64,000 nt of DNA from Roseibium sediminicola (GTDB taxonomy: Bacteria > Pseudomonadota > Alphaproteobacteria > Rhizobiales > Stappiaceae), in contig NZ_JALNMJ010000007.1 of NCBI RefSeq assembly GCF_023156505.1, forward strand, positions 202,627 through 266,626, given 5' to 3'. Every line of letters begins with the position of its first letter. Within the stretch, counting starts at the first letter, position 1. The notes under the pieces were generated by a model. The model did no database searches. It was not told the DNA's origin and saw only the letters and a program-made list of their open reading frames with translations. Below, piece by piece: positions 27,170 through 36,734 of the stretch. Made by a program: the position numbers and the translations under genes.

Positions 27170-28117
27170 ATGGCCGTGACACCTATCGACCACGTAGCAA
27201 AAGCGACCCCGCCTTCGGTCGCGTCAAAAATCCGGGGGCTTTCCGATCGCACCATCGCCTGGCTGTTTGTCGCGCCGACAATCTTCCTGCTGCTCGCGGT
27301 CAACATCTTTCCGCTGATCTGGACGATCAACCTGAGCTTCACCAATTTCCGGGCCAACCGGCCGAACCGGGATGTCGACTATATCGGCCTGCGCAATTAC
27401 GAGCGCATCCTGACCGACGGCGACATCTGGCTGACCATGCAGGCAACCGCGCATTTCCTGTTCTGGACCATCGTCCTGCAGGTGTTGATCGGCTTCACGC
27501 TGGCCTGGCTGATCAACCGGAAATTCAAGGGCAACGATCTCTGGACCACCCTGATCGTGCTGCCGATGATGCTGTCGCCGGCCGTGGTCGGCAATTTCTG
27601 GACCTTTCTCTACCAGCCCCAGATCGGCCTCTTCAATTACGGCATATCCTTCCTGACCGGTGTCGATCCGTCGTCGTTCCAGATGATCGGAGATGTCGCG
27701 CTGGCCCCCTGGTCGATCGTGATCGTGGACACCTGGATGTGGACGCCCTTCGTTATGCTGATCTGCCTGGCCGGGCTCCGCTCGATCCCGGATTACATCT
27801 ACGAGGCGGCGGAAATCGACCGGGCCAGCAAGTGGCGCCAGTTCTGGACGATCACGATCCCGATGGTGCTGCCCTTCCTGATGCTGGCGGTGCTGTTCCG
27901 CGGCATTGAGAACTTCAAGATGTTCGACCTGGTGGTGCAGCTGACCGGCGGCGGCCCCGGCTCCGTAACGGAACTCACCTCGATCAACCTGAAACGCGAA
28001 GCTTTTGAAAAATGGCGCACGGGCTACGCCTCCGCCTACGCGATCATCCTGTTCGTGACCGTCTTCGGCCTCGCCTCGATCTATGTGAAGGCGCTCAACA
28101 AGGTGAAAGAGAGATGA
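27170..28117 (+). CDS. ABC transporter permease (MalF-type)
   Basis: 315 residues, six hydrophobic segments, an EAA loop YEAAEIDRASKWRQFWTI (about 211-228) and FRGIENFKMFDLVVQLTGGGPG near the C-terminus (residues about 243-264), typical of family members. Its stop overlaps the next start (ATGA). Confidence 0.9.
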   Translation: MAVTPIDHVAKATPPSVASKIRGLSDRTIAWLFVAPTIFLLLAVNIFPLIWTINLSFTNFRANRPNRDVDYIGLRNYERILTDGDIWLTMQATAHFLFWTIVLQVLIGFTLAWLINRKFKGNDLWTTLIVLPMMLSPAVVGNFWTFLYQPQIGLFNYGISFLTGVDPSSFQMIGDVALAPWSIVIVDTWMWTPFVMLICLAGLRSIPDYIYEAAEIDRASKWRQFWTITIPMVLPFLMLAVLFRGIENFKMFDLVVQLTGGGPGSVTELTSINLKREAFEKWRTGYASAYAIILFVTVFGLASIYVKALNKVKER

Positions 28118-29055
28118 GCAGTTATTCCATCACCGAACCGTCCTCCCGCCAGAAATGGGTCGCCGGCTCCCTGGTCATCTTCTACGCGGTCATCACCCTG
28201 CTGCCGCTGGTCTGGATCCTGACCACGGGCTTCAAGTCGCCGGTCGACGCGATTGCCTATCCGCCCAAGGTCATGTTCGAGCCCTCGCTCGAAGGCTACG
28301 TGAACCTCTTCACGACCCGGACACGGGTGTCCCAGGAGCAACTGGAGGCGTTGCCGCCGCCGGCGACCTGGTACGAGGAAATCGTGCGCAACCGCGATAT
28401 GGTCATTGCCGGCCCGTCGCGCTACGGCGAGCGCTTCCTGAACTCCGTGATCATCGGCTTCGGCTCGACCTTCCTGTCCGTGTTCCTCGGAACGCTCGCC
28501 GCCTATGCCTTTTCCAGGTTCAAGGTGCCGCTCAAGGACGATCTGCTGTTCTTCATCCTGTCGACCAGGATGATGCCGCCGATCGCGGTCGCGATTCCGA
28601 TCTTCCTGATGTTCCGCACGCTCGGCCTGTCGGACACCCATCTCGGCATGATCCTGCTCTATACGGCGGTGAACATCTCGCTGGCGGTGTGGCTTCTGAA
28701 GGGTTTCATCGACGAGATCCCGCGCGAATACGAGGAGGCGGCGCTGATCGACGGCTACACGCGCTTCCAGGCCTTCTACAAGGTGGTGCTGCCGCAGGCG
28801 GCCACCGGGATCGCCTCGACGGCCATCTTCTGCCTGATCTTCTCGTGGAACGAATATGCCTTCGCGGTCCTCCTGACCTCCGGCACGGCCCAGACCGCGC
28901 CGCCCTTCATCCCGACCATCATCGGCGTCGGCGGCCAGGATTGGCCGGCGGTGGCCGCGGGCGCGACCCTGTTCCTCGTGCCGGTCATGGTCTTCACCAT
29001 TCTCCTGCGCAAGCATCTGCTGCGCGGCATCACCTTCGGAGCGGTTCGCAAATGA
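28114..29055 (+). CDS. ABC transporter permease (MalG-type)
   Basis: 313 residues, six membrane segments, EAA loop YEEAALIDGYTRFQAFYKV (about 207-225) and C-terminus LLRGITFGAVRK. A longer than usual periplasmic insert lies between the first two membrane segments (about 50-110). Overlaps both neighbours by ATGA junctions. Confidence 0.9.
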   Translation: MSSYSITEPSSRQKWVAGSLVIFYAVITLLPLVWILTTGFKSPVDAIAYPPKVMFEPSLEGYVNLFTTRTRVSQEQLEALPPPATWYEEIVRNRDMVIAGPSRYGERFLNSVIIGFGSTFLSVFLGTLAAYAFSRFKVPLKDDLLFFILSTRMMPPIAVAIPIFLMFRTLGLSDTHLGMILLYTAVNISLAVWLLKGFIDEIPREYEEAALIDGYTRFQAFYKVVLPQAATGIASTAIFCLIFSWNEYAFAVLLTSGTAQTAPPFIPTIIGVGGQDWPAVAAGATLFLVPVMVFTILLRKHLLRGITFGAVRK

Positions 29056-29243
29056 TGAGCGACTTCGTCCATGGCATTGTCCACTTCCGCCGCGGCGCCT
29101 GGGAAATGCTGGCGTCCATCCTGATCGCCGTCGGCGTGATCATGCTGATGCAGCCGCTGGTTCTGTGGGCCTACACCTATTCCTTCATTGTCACGCTGAC
29201 CGGTACGGTGATGTTCATCGTCGTCAGCCACTTCCCGGAGTGA
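29052..29243 (+). CDS. Small membrane protein of the ABC operon
   Basis: 63 residues with two hydrophobic segments (about 18-34 and 40-58) joined by a short turn. Starts at ATG 29052 overlapping the permease stop (ATGA) with a second ATG at once after. It ends 5 bases before the first ATPase gene. Small proteins at the same place in rhizobial glycerol importers (DUF2160 type) are longer; this one is not clearly related. Its coupled position argues it is a real, perhaps accessory, transporter subunit. Confidence 0.75.
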   Translation: MMSDFVHGIVHFRRGAWEMLASILIAVGVIMLMQPLVLWAYTYSFIVTLTGTVMFIVVSHFPE

Positions 29244-29248
29244 TCCAG

Positions 29249-30346
29249 ATGGCTGAGATCGTGATCAGAAACCTCAGGAAGGAATTCGGCGATTTCACCG
29301 CCGTGCAGTCTTCCTCCTTCAAGATCGAGGACGGCGAGTTCTTCATGCTGCTGGGCCCGTCCGGCTGCGGCAAGACCACCACCTTGCGCATGATTGCCGG
29401 GCTGGAGCTGCCGACCGACGGCGAGATCTATATCGACGGCGAGGAGGTTGGCCGCCAGCCGGCGAGCAAGCGCGACATCGCCTTCGTCTTCCAGATGTTC
29501 GCCCTCTACCCGCACATGAATGTGCGCAAGAACATCTCCTATCCGCTGGTCAGCCAGGGCATGCCCAAGCACCAGGTCCAGGAGAAGGTGGCCGAGGTCG
29601 CGCAGATCCTCGGCATCACCAAGATCCTCGACCGGCCGGTCGGCGGGCTCTCCGGCGGCGACCGCCAGCGTGTCGCCCTCGGCCGGGCCATCGTGCGCGA
29701 TCCCAAGGCCTTCATGATGGACGAGCCGCTCGGCGCGCTCGATGCGGAATTCCGCGAGCACATGGCCGAGGAACTGCGGGCGCTGCATGACCGCATGGGC
29801 GCGACCACGGTCTATGTCACCCATGACCAGCTCGAAGCCATGCAGATGGGCGACAAGATCGTCGTCATGAACCATGGCGTGATCGAGCAGTTCGGCACGC
29901 CGCAGGATATCTACGACAAGCCGGCGACCATGTTCGTTGCCGATTTCATCGGTTCGCCGTCGATGAACTTCCTGCGCTTCCACGGCCAGGTGCTTGCCGG
30001 CTCGACAAGCGTCTCCATCCATCATGACGAGATTTCGGTGCCGCGCCTGCAGGAACCCTTCGAGGGCGACATGGTGTTCGGCATTCGTCCGGAACATATC
30101 GCGCTGACCGACACGGGCACCTATCGCGGCGAGGTTCTGGCCGCCGAATATCTCGGCACGACGCAGATCGTCACGCTGAAGACCGCCAATGGCGAGCTGA
30201 AAGCGCGGATCCCCTCCGGCCAGCCGGTGCGTGTCGGCGAATATGTCGGCCTGGACTTCAACGGCGCCACCGTCACCCTGTTCGACAACCAGTCGGGCCG
30301 GGCATTGAAGTCGGAACTGAACGAGGGAGTGCTCGCCCATGTCTGA
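29249..30346 (+). CDS. ABC transporter ATPase 1
   Basis: 365 residues, MalK/UgpC type. Walker A GPSGCGKTTT (36-45), signature LSGGDRQRVALGR, Walker B AFMMDEPLGALD, then a TOBE domain with FGIRPEHIAL. The signature has Asp where Gln is usual (LSGGD for LSGGQ). Together with the next gene it gives a probable heterodimeric ATPase, as in rhizobial glycerol importers. The end overlaps the next gene by 8 bases. Confidence 0.9.
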   Translation: MAEIVIRNLRKEFGDFTAVQSSSFKIEDGEFFMLLGPSGCGKTTTLRMIAGLELPTDGEIYIDGEEVGRQPASKRDIAFVFQMFALYPHMNVRKNISYPLVSQGMPKHQVQEKVAEVAQILGITKILDRPVGGLSGGDRQRVALGRAIVRDPKAFMMDEPLGALDAEFREHMAEELRALHDRMGATTVYVTHDQLEAMQMGDKIVVMNHGVIEQFGTPQDIYDKPATMFVADFIGSPSMNFLRFHGQVLAGSTSVSIHHDEISVPRLQEPFEGDMVFGIRPEHIALTDTGTYRGEVLAAEYLGTTQIVTLKTANGELKARIPSGQPVRVGEYVGLDFNGATVTLFDNQSGRALKSELNEGVLAHV

Positions 30347-31334
30347 GGTCAAGCTCGGCGGTCTCTCCAAGACCTTCGATGACACGGTGGCGGTCGACGA
30401 CGTCACCATGACCATTCCGAACGGCGCCTTTGTTACGTTGCTCGGCCCCACCGGCGCCGGCAAGACGACAATCCTGCGGCTCATCGCGGGACTGGAGCGG
30501 CCGGACCAGGGTGATGTGACCATCGGCGGGCGTTCGGTCGTCAACGACACGCCGGCGCAGCGCAATGTTGCCATGGTATTCCAGCAATATTCGCTCTATC
30601 CGCACCTGACCGTGCGCGACAACCTGGCGTTCCCGCTGCGCTCGCCGCTTCTGAAAACGCCGGAAGAGGAGATCGACCGCAAGGTGCTGGAGGTCGCGGA
30701 AGTGTTGCGCATCTCGCACAAGCTGGGCAACAAGGCGACCAACCTCTCCGGCGGCGAGATGCAGCGTGTGTCCATCGGCCGGGCGCTGCTGCGCGACCCG
30801 TCCATCTACCTGATGGACGAGCCGCTGTCCTCGCTCGATGCCAAGCTCCGCTCCGATCTCCGCATCGAACTGAAACGGATCCAGGAGAATCTGGGAGCGA
30901 CGCTGCTTTACGTGACCCACGACCAGATCGAGGCGATGACCATGGCAACCCATGTGGGCGTGCTCGACAATGGCCGGCTGGTGCAGTTCGGCACGCCGCG
31001 GGAGATCTACGAGAACCCGGTCAACCTCTATGTTGCAGGCCGGCTCGGCCAGCCGCGCATCAACGTCTTGCCGGCGGACCTGTTCGCCGGTGCCCCGACG
31101 GGAGCCAAATCGATCGGGCTCCGGCCGGAACATATCGCACAAGGGGAGGGCAAGGCCTCCCGCGTCAAGCGGGTGGAGCATCTGGGCGACCAGACCCGCC
31201 TGCACCTGTCGCTGGACGGGCATGACATCGTCACCCTGTCCGAGCACCACACGACCATCGAACCCGGCGACACCGTCGCCATCCAGCCGCGCAATCCGCT
31301 GTTCTTCGATGCCAGCGGCGCCCGAATTGCCTGA
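30339..31334 (+). CDS. ABC transporter ATPase 2
   Basis: 331 residues. Walker A GPTGAGKTTI (36-45), signature LSGGEMQRVSIGR, Walker B IYLMDEPLSSLD, C-terminal TOBE domain with IGLRPEHI. Distinct from ATPase 1, so duplication was not recent. Ends 11 bases before the kinase gene. Confidence 0.9.
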   Translation: MSEVKLGGLSKTFDDTVAVDDVTMTIPNGAFVTLLGPTGAGKTTILRLIAGLERPDQGDVTIGGRSVVNDTPAQRNVAMVFQQYSLYPHLTVRDNLAFPLRSPLLKTPEEEIDRKVLEVAEVLRISHKLGNKATNLSGGEMQRVSIGRALLRDPSIYLMDEPLSSLDAKLRSDLRIELKRIQENLGATLLYVTHDQIEAMTMATHVGVLDNGRLVQFGTPREIYENPVNLYVAGRLGQPRINVLPADLFAGAPTGAKSIGLRPEHIAQGEGKASRVKRVEHLGDQTRLHLSLDGHDIVTLSEHHTTIEPGDTVAIQPRNPLFFDASGARIA

Positions 31335-31345
31335 GGAGACGAGAC

Positions 31346-32992
31346 ATGAAGCAGTTCATCAACACCAGGGAAACACTCGTCACCGAAGCGATCGACGGCA
31401 TGCTCCGGACCGCCGGCGGGCGGTTGGCCCGGCTTGACGGCTACCCGCATATCAAGGTCGTGGTGAGGACCGACTGGGACAAGTCCAAGGTCGCGCTGGT
31501 CTCCGGCGGCGGTTCCGGCCACGAGCCGAGCCATGCCGGCTTCGTCGGCCAGGGCATGCTGACGGCGGCCGTCTGCGGCGAGGTCTTTGCCTCACCCTCC
31601 GTCGATGCGGTGCTGGCCGGTATCCTGGCGGTCACCGGCAAGGCGGGCTGTCTGCTGATCGTCAAGAACTATACCGGCGACCGGCTCAATTTCGGACTGG
31701 CGGCGGAACGGGCGCGGGCCTTTGGGTTGAAGGTGAGCATGGTGATCGTCGATGATGACGTTGCCCTGCCGGACCTGCCGCAGGCGCGCGGGGTTGCCGG
31801 TACGCTGTTCGTGCACAAGATCGCCGGCGCGCTGGCCGATCAGGGGGCGGATCTCGACACGATCACGGCGGCTGCGCAAAAGGCCATCGGCGGCGCGATC
31901 TCCATCGGCATGTCGCTCGACACCTGCACCATCCCCGGATCGCCGAAAGAAGACCGGATCGCCAGAGGCAAGGCGGAGCTCGGGCTCGGCATTCACGGCG
32001 AAGCCGGCATCGAGCAGGTCGAATATTCCAATGCAAAGACAGCGATGGCCATGGTGGTCGACCGGCTGGCGCCGAACCTGAAACCCGGACCGCATGTGGC
32101 GATCCTCAACAATCTCGGCAGCACGACACCGCTGGAGATGAATGTGCTGCTTGAGGAATTGACCGCGTCGCGCATCGGCAGCCAGATCCGCTGGGTGATC
32201 GGCCCGGCCGCGATGATGACCTCGCTCGACATGCACGGCTTTTCCGTGTCGCTGCTGCCGGTGGACAAGGCGGAAGAGGCCTTGCTGCAGGCACCTGTCG
32301 GTCCCTGGGCCTGGCCGGGCTGCCTGTCGCTCGGTCCGGTGTCCGTGCGGCCGTTGCCGGATGGGCTCAGCCCGATCCAGCCGTTGCCGTCGAAAAATCC
32401 GGAGACTCGGGCCTTCATCGAACGCTGCTGCAACATTCTGATCGCGGCGGAAGACGACCTCAACGCGCTGGATCTGAAATCCGGCGACGGCGACACCGGC
32501 AGCACGCTGGCGACCGCCGCCCGGGCACTGATCCAGGCGCTGGACCGGCTGCCGCTGGCAGACCTGACCCAGCTCTACCGTGCCATTGGCCTGGAACTCA
32601 GCCAGACCATGGGCGGGTCGTCCGGGGTGCTGCTGGCGATCTTCTTCGCGGCGGCGGGCGATGCCTCGTCAAGCGGCCGCGGCGCCATCGGCGCGCTCCA
32701 TGCCGGGCTCGACCGGGTGATGCAGGTCGGCGGCGCCAAGCCGGGCGACCGCACCATGATCGACGCCCTGATGCCGGCTCTGAACGCGCTCGAAAACGGC
32801 ATCGAGGCCGCCGCCGCCGAGGCCCGTCAGGGCGCGGATGCGACTGCCCGGATCACCCGTGCCCGCGCGGGCCGGGCGTCCTATGTCTCGGAATCGAGCC
32901 TTTCCGGTCACAACGATCCGGGCGCGGAAGCCGTTGCCCGCCTGTTCGAGCAACTGACAGAAACGCCGGCCCTTTCCTCCCAATCCGCGTAA
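31346..32992 (+). CDS. dhaK: Dihydroxyacetone kinase, fused DhaK-DhaL
   Basis: 548 residues. DhaK domain (about 1-330) with SGGGSGHEPSHAGFVG (about 52-67) and the substrate-linking His217 in GLGIHGEAG. DhaL domain (about 345-540) with the Mg-ATP binding aspartates in LKSGDGDTGSTLA (about 377-389) and TMGGSSGVL. The single-chain layout matches ATP-dependent (not PTS-dependent) kinases. Phosphorylates dihydroxyacetone or a related ketose (erythrulose-type) brought in by the upstream importer. A strong terminator follows. Confidence 0.92.
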   Translation: MKQFINTRETLVTEAIDGMLRTAGGRLARLDGYPHIKVVVRTDWDKSKVALVSGGGSGHEPSHAGFVGQGMLTAAVCGEVFASPSVDAVLAGILAVTGKAGCLLIVKNYTGDRLNFGLAAERARAFGLKVSMVIVDDDVALPDLPQARGVAGTLFVHKIAGALADQGADLDTITAAAQKAIGGAISIGMSLDTCTIPGSPKEDRIARGKAELGLGIHGEAGIEQVEYSNAKTAMAMVVDRLAPNLKPGPHVAILNNLGSTTPLEMNVLLEELTASRIGSQIRWVIGPAAMMTSLDMHGFSVSLLPVDKAEEALLQAPVGPWAWPGCLSLGPVSVRPLPDGLSPIQPLPSKNPETRAFIERCCNILIAAEDDLNALDLKSGDGDTGSTLATAARALIQALDRLPLADLTQLYRAIGLELSQTMGGSSGVLLAIFFAAAGDASSSGRGAIGALHAGLDRVMQVGGAKPGDRTMIDALMPALNALENGIEAAAAEARQGADATARITRARAGRASYVSESSLSGHNDPGAEAVARLFEQLTETPALSSQSA

Positions 32993-33005
32993 GGCCGGAC
33001 ACCTC

Positions 33006-33039
33006 CCGGCAGGCCAGATCGCGTGGCCTGCCGGTTTTT
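33006..33039 (+). terminator. Rho-independent terminator after dhaK
   Basis: Perfect 11-bp stem CCGGCAGGCCA/TGGCCTGCCGG, 7-base loop, then TTTTTA. Lies 14 bases after the kinase stop. Confidence 0.9.
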
Positions 33040-33675
33040 ACCTTCCTCTCGAAAACCGCTTGCGACGCAGCCGTTGCGTCGGGCGAGACGTGTCTGATGG
33101 CAATGTGCTCAGATACGTCAACGCCATTTCTTTCCGTTTTTGGAAAGTAAACAACCTGATTTCTCATTTTACTTCCTGTTTCGGTTCATTCAGTGTCCAG
33201 CCTGTCAGGAGCGTGCAAATGCATTCCCAGGTATCGTTGCCTGTGACGCCTTGCAGGAGGATGGCTCGTTGAACAATCTCGGCATGGGAAATGCCTTTTG
33301 CAGGGACAGTTCGGATCGCAAGAAACGGATGGTCCCTTCAGGTCAGAGCCTTGATGCATTTGAAGACGAAAAGGATTTCGAGGCGACGGCGCAGTGCCGG
33401 TTTGATCGCCTGTCCGCTGCCGAAAGCCTTGCCTCAAGATCCGTTTCATCACAAGATCGCCAAAAATCGCGGGATTTTGTGATGTGTTTGCGGTTGGGCA
33501 AAATGAAATACTTTTCCTGCGGACTTGGGCATGCAAAGTTGAACGCGTCAGCTTGCCGGATTGGCCGGCAAATAGAGCTTGAAAAAGATTATAAGGTATA
33601 ACTATTATATTTCATCACCTGACCGGATGGAGGAGTTCGGCCGGGTTTTGGAGTTGATCGAACAGGGAGGAAACC
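33040..33675. other. Long intergenic region before TRAP operon
   Basis: No convincing gene; the plus-strand open frame at 33140-33601 has no ribosome site and odd composition. Visible structure: CTTTCC/GGAAAG hairpin at 33130-33147; a longer inverted repeat at 33447-33484; and an AT-rich, promoter-like segment at about 33585-33615 just ahead of the TRAP genes. It may hold a regulator-binding site for the hydroxycinnamate locus or a small RNA. Confidence 0.4.
33447..33484. repeat. Inverted repeat in TRAP upstream region
   Basis: CATCACAA and TTGTGATG are perfect 8-base arms, extended inward by ATC/GAT with single mismatches, around a loop of about 12 bases. Possible operator or small RNA hairpin; no T-run follows. 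Confidence 0.45.
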
Positions 33676-34716
33676 ATGATCAACTTGAACAGGAAGATTG
33701 CCAGGCTCGCCGCTGCGGCCGCCGTTTCGGCGATTGCACTGGCCGGTACGGCCTCGTCCAGCTTCGCGCAGGAAGTCACCTTGCGCATGCACCAGTTCCT
33801 GCCGGCCCAGGCCAATGTCCCGAAAAACATCCTGGATCCGTGGGCGGACAAGATCGAAGCCGAGTCCGGTGGGCGCATCAAGATTGAGCGCTACCCGTCC
33901 ATGCAGCTTGGCGGCAAACCGCCTGAGCTGATCGAACAGGTGGTCGACGGCGTCGTGGATATCGTCTGGACCGTCGCCGGCTACACGCCGGGCCGTTTCC
34001 CGCGCGCCGAAGTCTTCGAGCTGCCTTTCACCATGAGCGACGCGGAAACCATGTCGCGTGCGTACTGGAAGCTGGCCGAAGAAGAAATGATGGATCAGGA
34101 CTTCGCCAGCTTCAAACCGCTCGCCCTGTGGGTTCACGGCCCCGGCGTGATCCACTCCAGCAAGCCGATCACCACCCTGGACGATCTCAACGGTGTCAAG
34201 CTGCGTGCTCCGACCCGCGTGACCAACAAGCTGTTCTCCAATCTCGGAGCAACTCCGATCGGCATGCCGGTTCCGGCCATTCCGGAAGCCCTGTCCAAGG
34301 GCGTGGTCGATGCCACCATCATCCCCTGGGAAGTGGTTGGTGCGCTCAAGGTGAACGAACTGGTCAAGAACCACACCGAGTTTCCGGGCGACGCGCTCTA
34401 CACGACTTCCTTCATTTTTGCGATGAACAAGGACAAGTATGACAGCCTGCCCGATGACCTGAAGGCCGTGATCGATGCGAATTCCGGTGAGGAGTTCTCC
34501 GCGTTCGCCGGCAAGCAGATGCAGTCCGACGATGCCGGTCCGCGGGCCAAGGCCGTCGAGATGGGCAACAACATCATCACGCTGACGCCGGAGCAGGTGG
34601 AAGAGTGGAAGGCGGGTGCGCAAGGCACCATCGATGAGTGGTATGCCGAAATGGATGCCAAGGGCATCGACGGCAAGGCTCTGCAGGCGCGTGCCGCAGA
34701 GCTGATGGCCAACTGA
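33676..34716 (+). CDS. TRAP transporter substrate-binding protein (DctP)
   Basis: 346 residues. Signal peptide about 1-31 (ending SSFAQE), then the DctP fold. The ligand-binding Arg segment GVKLRAPTRV is at about 173-182, and the family segment EALSKGVVDATIIPWE at about 202-217. GGGAGGAAACC precedes the ATG. With the downstream CoA-ligase genes the likely ligand is an aromatic acid such as a hydroxycinnamate. Confidence 0.9.
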   Translation: MINLNRKIARLAAAAAVSAIALAGTASSSFAQEVTLRMHQFLPAQANVPKNILDPWADKIEAESGGRIKIERYPSMQLGGKPPELIEQVVDGVVDIVWTVAGYTPGRFPRAEVFELPFTMSDAETMSRAYWKLAEEEMMDQDFASFKPLALWVHGPGVIHSSKPITTLDDLNGVKLRAPTRVTNKLFSNLGATPIGMPVPAIPEALSKGVVDATIIPWEVVGALKVNELVKNHTEFPGDALYTTSFIFAMNKDKYDSLPDDLKAVIDANSGEEFSAFAGKQMQSDDAGPRAKAVEMGNNIITLTPEQVEEWKAGAQGTIDEWYAEMDAKGIDGKALQARAAELMAN

Positions 34717-34746
34717 TCCATCCGATAGACCAGCTTCTCCCGGGAT

Positions 34747-35373
34747 ATGATTTCCGGGGGAAGCGCTCCGACTGGACCTAAGACAATGCTGCTCACTCTG
34801 GTGGAGCGTCTTGCGCGCTTCATGGCAATCCTTGGCGGGCTGGTGCTCACAGCGCTGATTGCGCTGACCTGCATCAGCGTGCTCGGCCGCGGCCTCAATA
34901 CCCTGGGCCACTCCGACCTGATGAAATCGCTCTCCGAAAGCATCGGCAACGCTCTGATCGCGACCGGTGTCGGCCCGGTCTCCGGTGACTTTGAACTGGT
35001 CGAGGCCGGCATAAGCTTCACGGTGTTCGCCTTCCTGCCGATCTGCCAGCTGCGCCGCGGCCATGCGACGGTCGATATCTTCGCGACCGGGTTTCCGCGC
35101 TGGTTGAACCGCTTCCTTGAAACCTTCTGGGAAGTGCTGCTGAGCGCTTTGATCCTGCTGATCACCTGGCGGCTGTTCGTCGGCATGGAAGACAAGATGC
35201 GCTACAACGAAACCACTTTCCTGCTGCAATTCCCGATCTGGTGGGCCTTTGCGCTCAGCTTCGGCGCGGCGCTGATCGCCTCTGTCGTTGCAGTCTATTG
35301 CGCAGCTGCCCGGGTTCTCGAACTCATCACGGGCAAACGCTACACGCCGGAACCCGAGGGGGGCGTCCATTGA
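34747..35373 (+). CDS. TRAP transporter small permease (DctQ)
   Basis: 208 residues with four membrane segments. The start is uncertain: ATG at 34747 gives the full length, ATG at 34786 (MLLTLVERLARF) is equally plausible, and neither has a clear ribosome site. Its stop TGA overlaps the TTG start of the large permease. Confidence 0.88.
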   Translation: MISGGSAPTGPKTMLLTLVERLARFMAILGGLVLTALIALTCISVLGRGLNTLGHSDLMKSLSESIGNALIATGVGPVSGDFELVEAGISFTVFAFLPICQLRRGHATVDIFATGFPRWLNRFLETFWEVLLSALILLITWRLFVGMEDKMRYNETTFLLQFPIWWAFALSFGAALIASVVAVYCAAARVLELITGKRYTPEPEGGVH

Positions 35374-36686
35374 GCCTGCTTGAACTCGGATATTATTCCT
35401 TTCCCGTTCTGCTGATCCTGATCTTCCTGCGTGCGCCGATTGGGCTTGCCATGATGATCTGCGGTATCGGCGGCCTGTGGCTGGCCACCGGTAGCCCAAA
35501 CATCTTTCTCTCCAAGCTGAAGAGCGAGACCTACTCGACCTTCTCGAGCTATTCGCTGACCATCATTCCGATGTTCTTGCTGATGGGCCAGTTCGCGACC
35601 CATTCGGGCATGTCTTCCTCCCTGTTCAAGGCGGCCGAAAGCTGGCTCGGCCACCGCAAGGGCGGTGTCGCCATGGCCGCTGTCGGCGCCTGTGCCGGGT
35701 TCGGCGCGATCTGCGGCTCATCGTTGGCGACCGCCGCCACCATGAGCCGGGTCGCTCTGCCGGAACTGCGCCGCTACGGCTATTCCGGCGGCTTCTCGAC
35801 CGCAACGCTGGCGGCCGGCGGCACGCTCGGCATTCTCATTCCGCCGTCCGTGATCCTGGTGATCTACGCCATCCTGACGGAACAGAACATCGCCAAGCTG
35901 TTCCTGGCCGCCTTCATCCCGGGCATCCTGGCGGCGATCGGCTACATGATCACCATCTCGATCTATGTCCGGCTCAACCCGGCGGCGGCCGGCACGCGCG
36001 AGGCGGTGCCCTACGCGGAGCGGATGCGGGCGCTGGTCGATGTCTGGCCGGTGCTGCTGGTGTTCGGCCTGGTGGTCGGCGGCATCTATCTCGGCTGGTT
36101 CACCCCGACCGAGGGCGCTGCGGTCGGCGCGGCCGGCACGGGTATCGTGGCGCTGGTCTCCGGCAACCTCACCTGGAAGATGTTCCTCGACAGCATGATC
36201 CAGACGGCAATGAGCACGGCGATGATCTTCTTCATCATCCTGGGCGCAGGCTTCTACAACAGCTTCCTGGCTCTCAGCCAGTTGCCGCAGGAGCTCTCGG
36301 GCTGGGTTGTCAGCCAGGGCTTCAGCCCGTGGACGGTGCTCACCCTGATCCTGCTGTTTTATCTGGCCTTCGGTTGCCTGATGGACAGCCTGTCGATGAT
36401 CCTGCTGACCATCCCGATCTTCTTCCCGGTGATCAGTGTGCTGGAATTCGGCATGAGCCCGGAACATGTCGCGATCTGGTTCGGCATCATCGTGCTGATC
36501 GTGGTCGAGGTCGGGCTGATCACACCGCCTGTGGGCATGAACCTCTTCATCATCAATGCGATGGACCGGTCGACGCCGATGAAGGAGACCTACAAGGCGG
36601 TGCTCTGGTTCGTCACCTCGGACATCGTCCGGGTCATTCTTCTGGTGCTGTTCCCCTCCATCACCCTGTTCCTTCTGGGCGGCTAG
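35370..36686 (+). CDS. TRAP transporter large permease (DctM)
   Basis: 438 residues, about twelve membrane segments. Family motifs: GAICGSSLATAATMSRVALPE (about 112-132, shown as family pattern), AAGGTLGILIPPSV (about 148-161). TTG at 35370 was chosen because it overlaps the DctQ stop (TTGA), has GAGGGGGG upstream and gives the usual length. Energy comes from the sodium gradient in this family. Confidence 0.9.
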   Translation: MSLLELGYYSFPVLLILIFLRAPIGLAMMICGIGGLWLATGSPNIFLSKLKSETYSTFSSYSLTIIPMFLLMGQFATHSGMSSSLFKAAESWLGHRKGGVAMAAVGACAGFGAICGSSLATAATMSRVALPELRRYGYSGGFSTATLAAGGTLGILIPPSVILVIYAILTEQNIAKLFLAAFIPGILAAIGYMITISIYVRLNPAAAGTREAVPYAERMRALVDVWPVLLVFGLVVGGIYLGWFTPTEGAAVGAAGTGIVALVSGNLTWKMFLDSMIQTAMSTAMIFFIILGAGFYNSFLALSQLPQELSGWVVSQGFSPWTVLTLILLFYLAFGCLMDSLSMILLTIPIFFPVISVLEFGMSPEHVAIWFGIIVLIVVEVGLITPPVGMNLFIINAMDRSTPMKETYKAVLWFVTSDIVRVILLVLFPSITLFLLGG

Positions 36687-36734
36687 GCCGCCCGGAGGAA
36701 TGGCGAGGGTTTCGGTGTATCAAAATAGATATGG

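Noticed and set aside
33140..33601. A 153-codon plus-strand frame in the gap before the TRAP operon
   Set aside because: No ribosome site, odd composition with many Ser, Arg and Cys, and it runs through an inverted repeat.
33589..35499. A 636-codon minus-strand frame over the first TRAP genes
   Set aside because: Antisense to DctP and DctQ, composition rich in Arg, Gly and His, no ribosome site.
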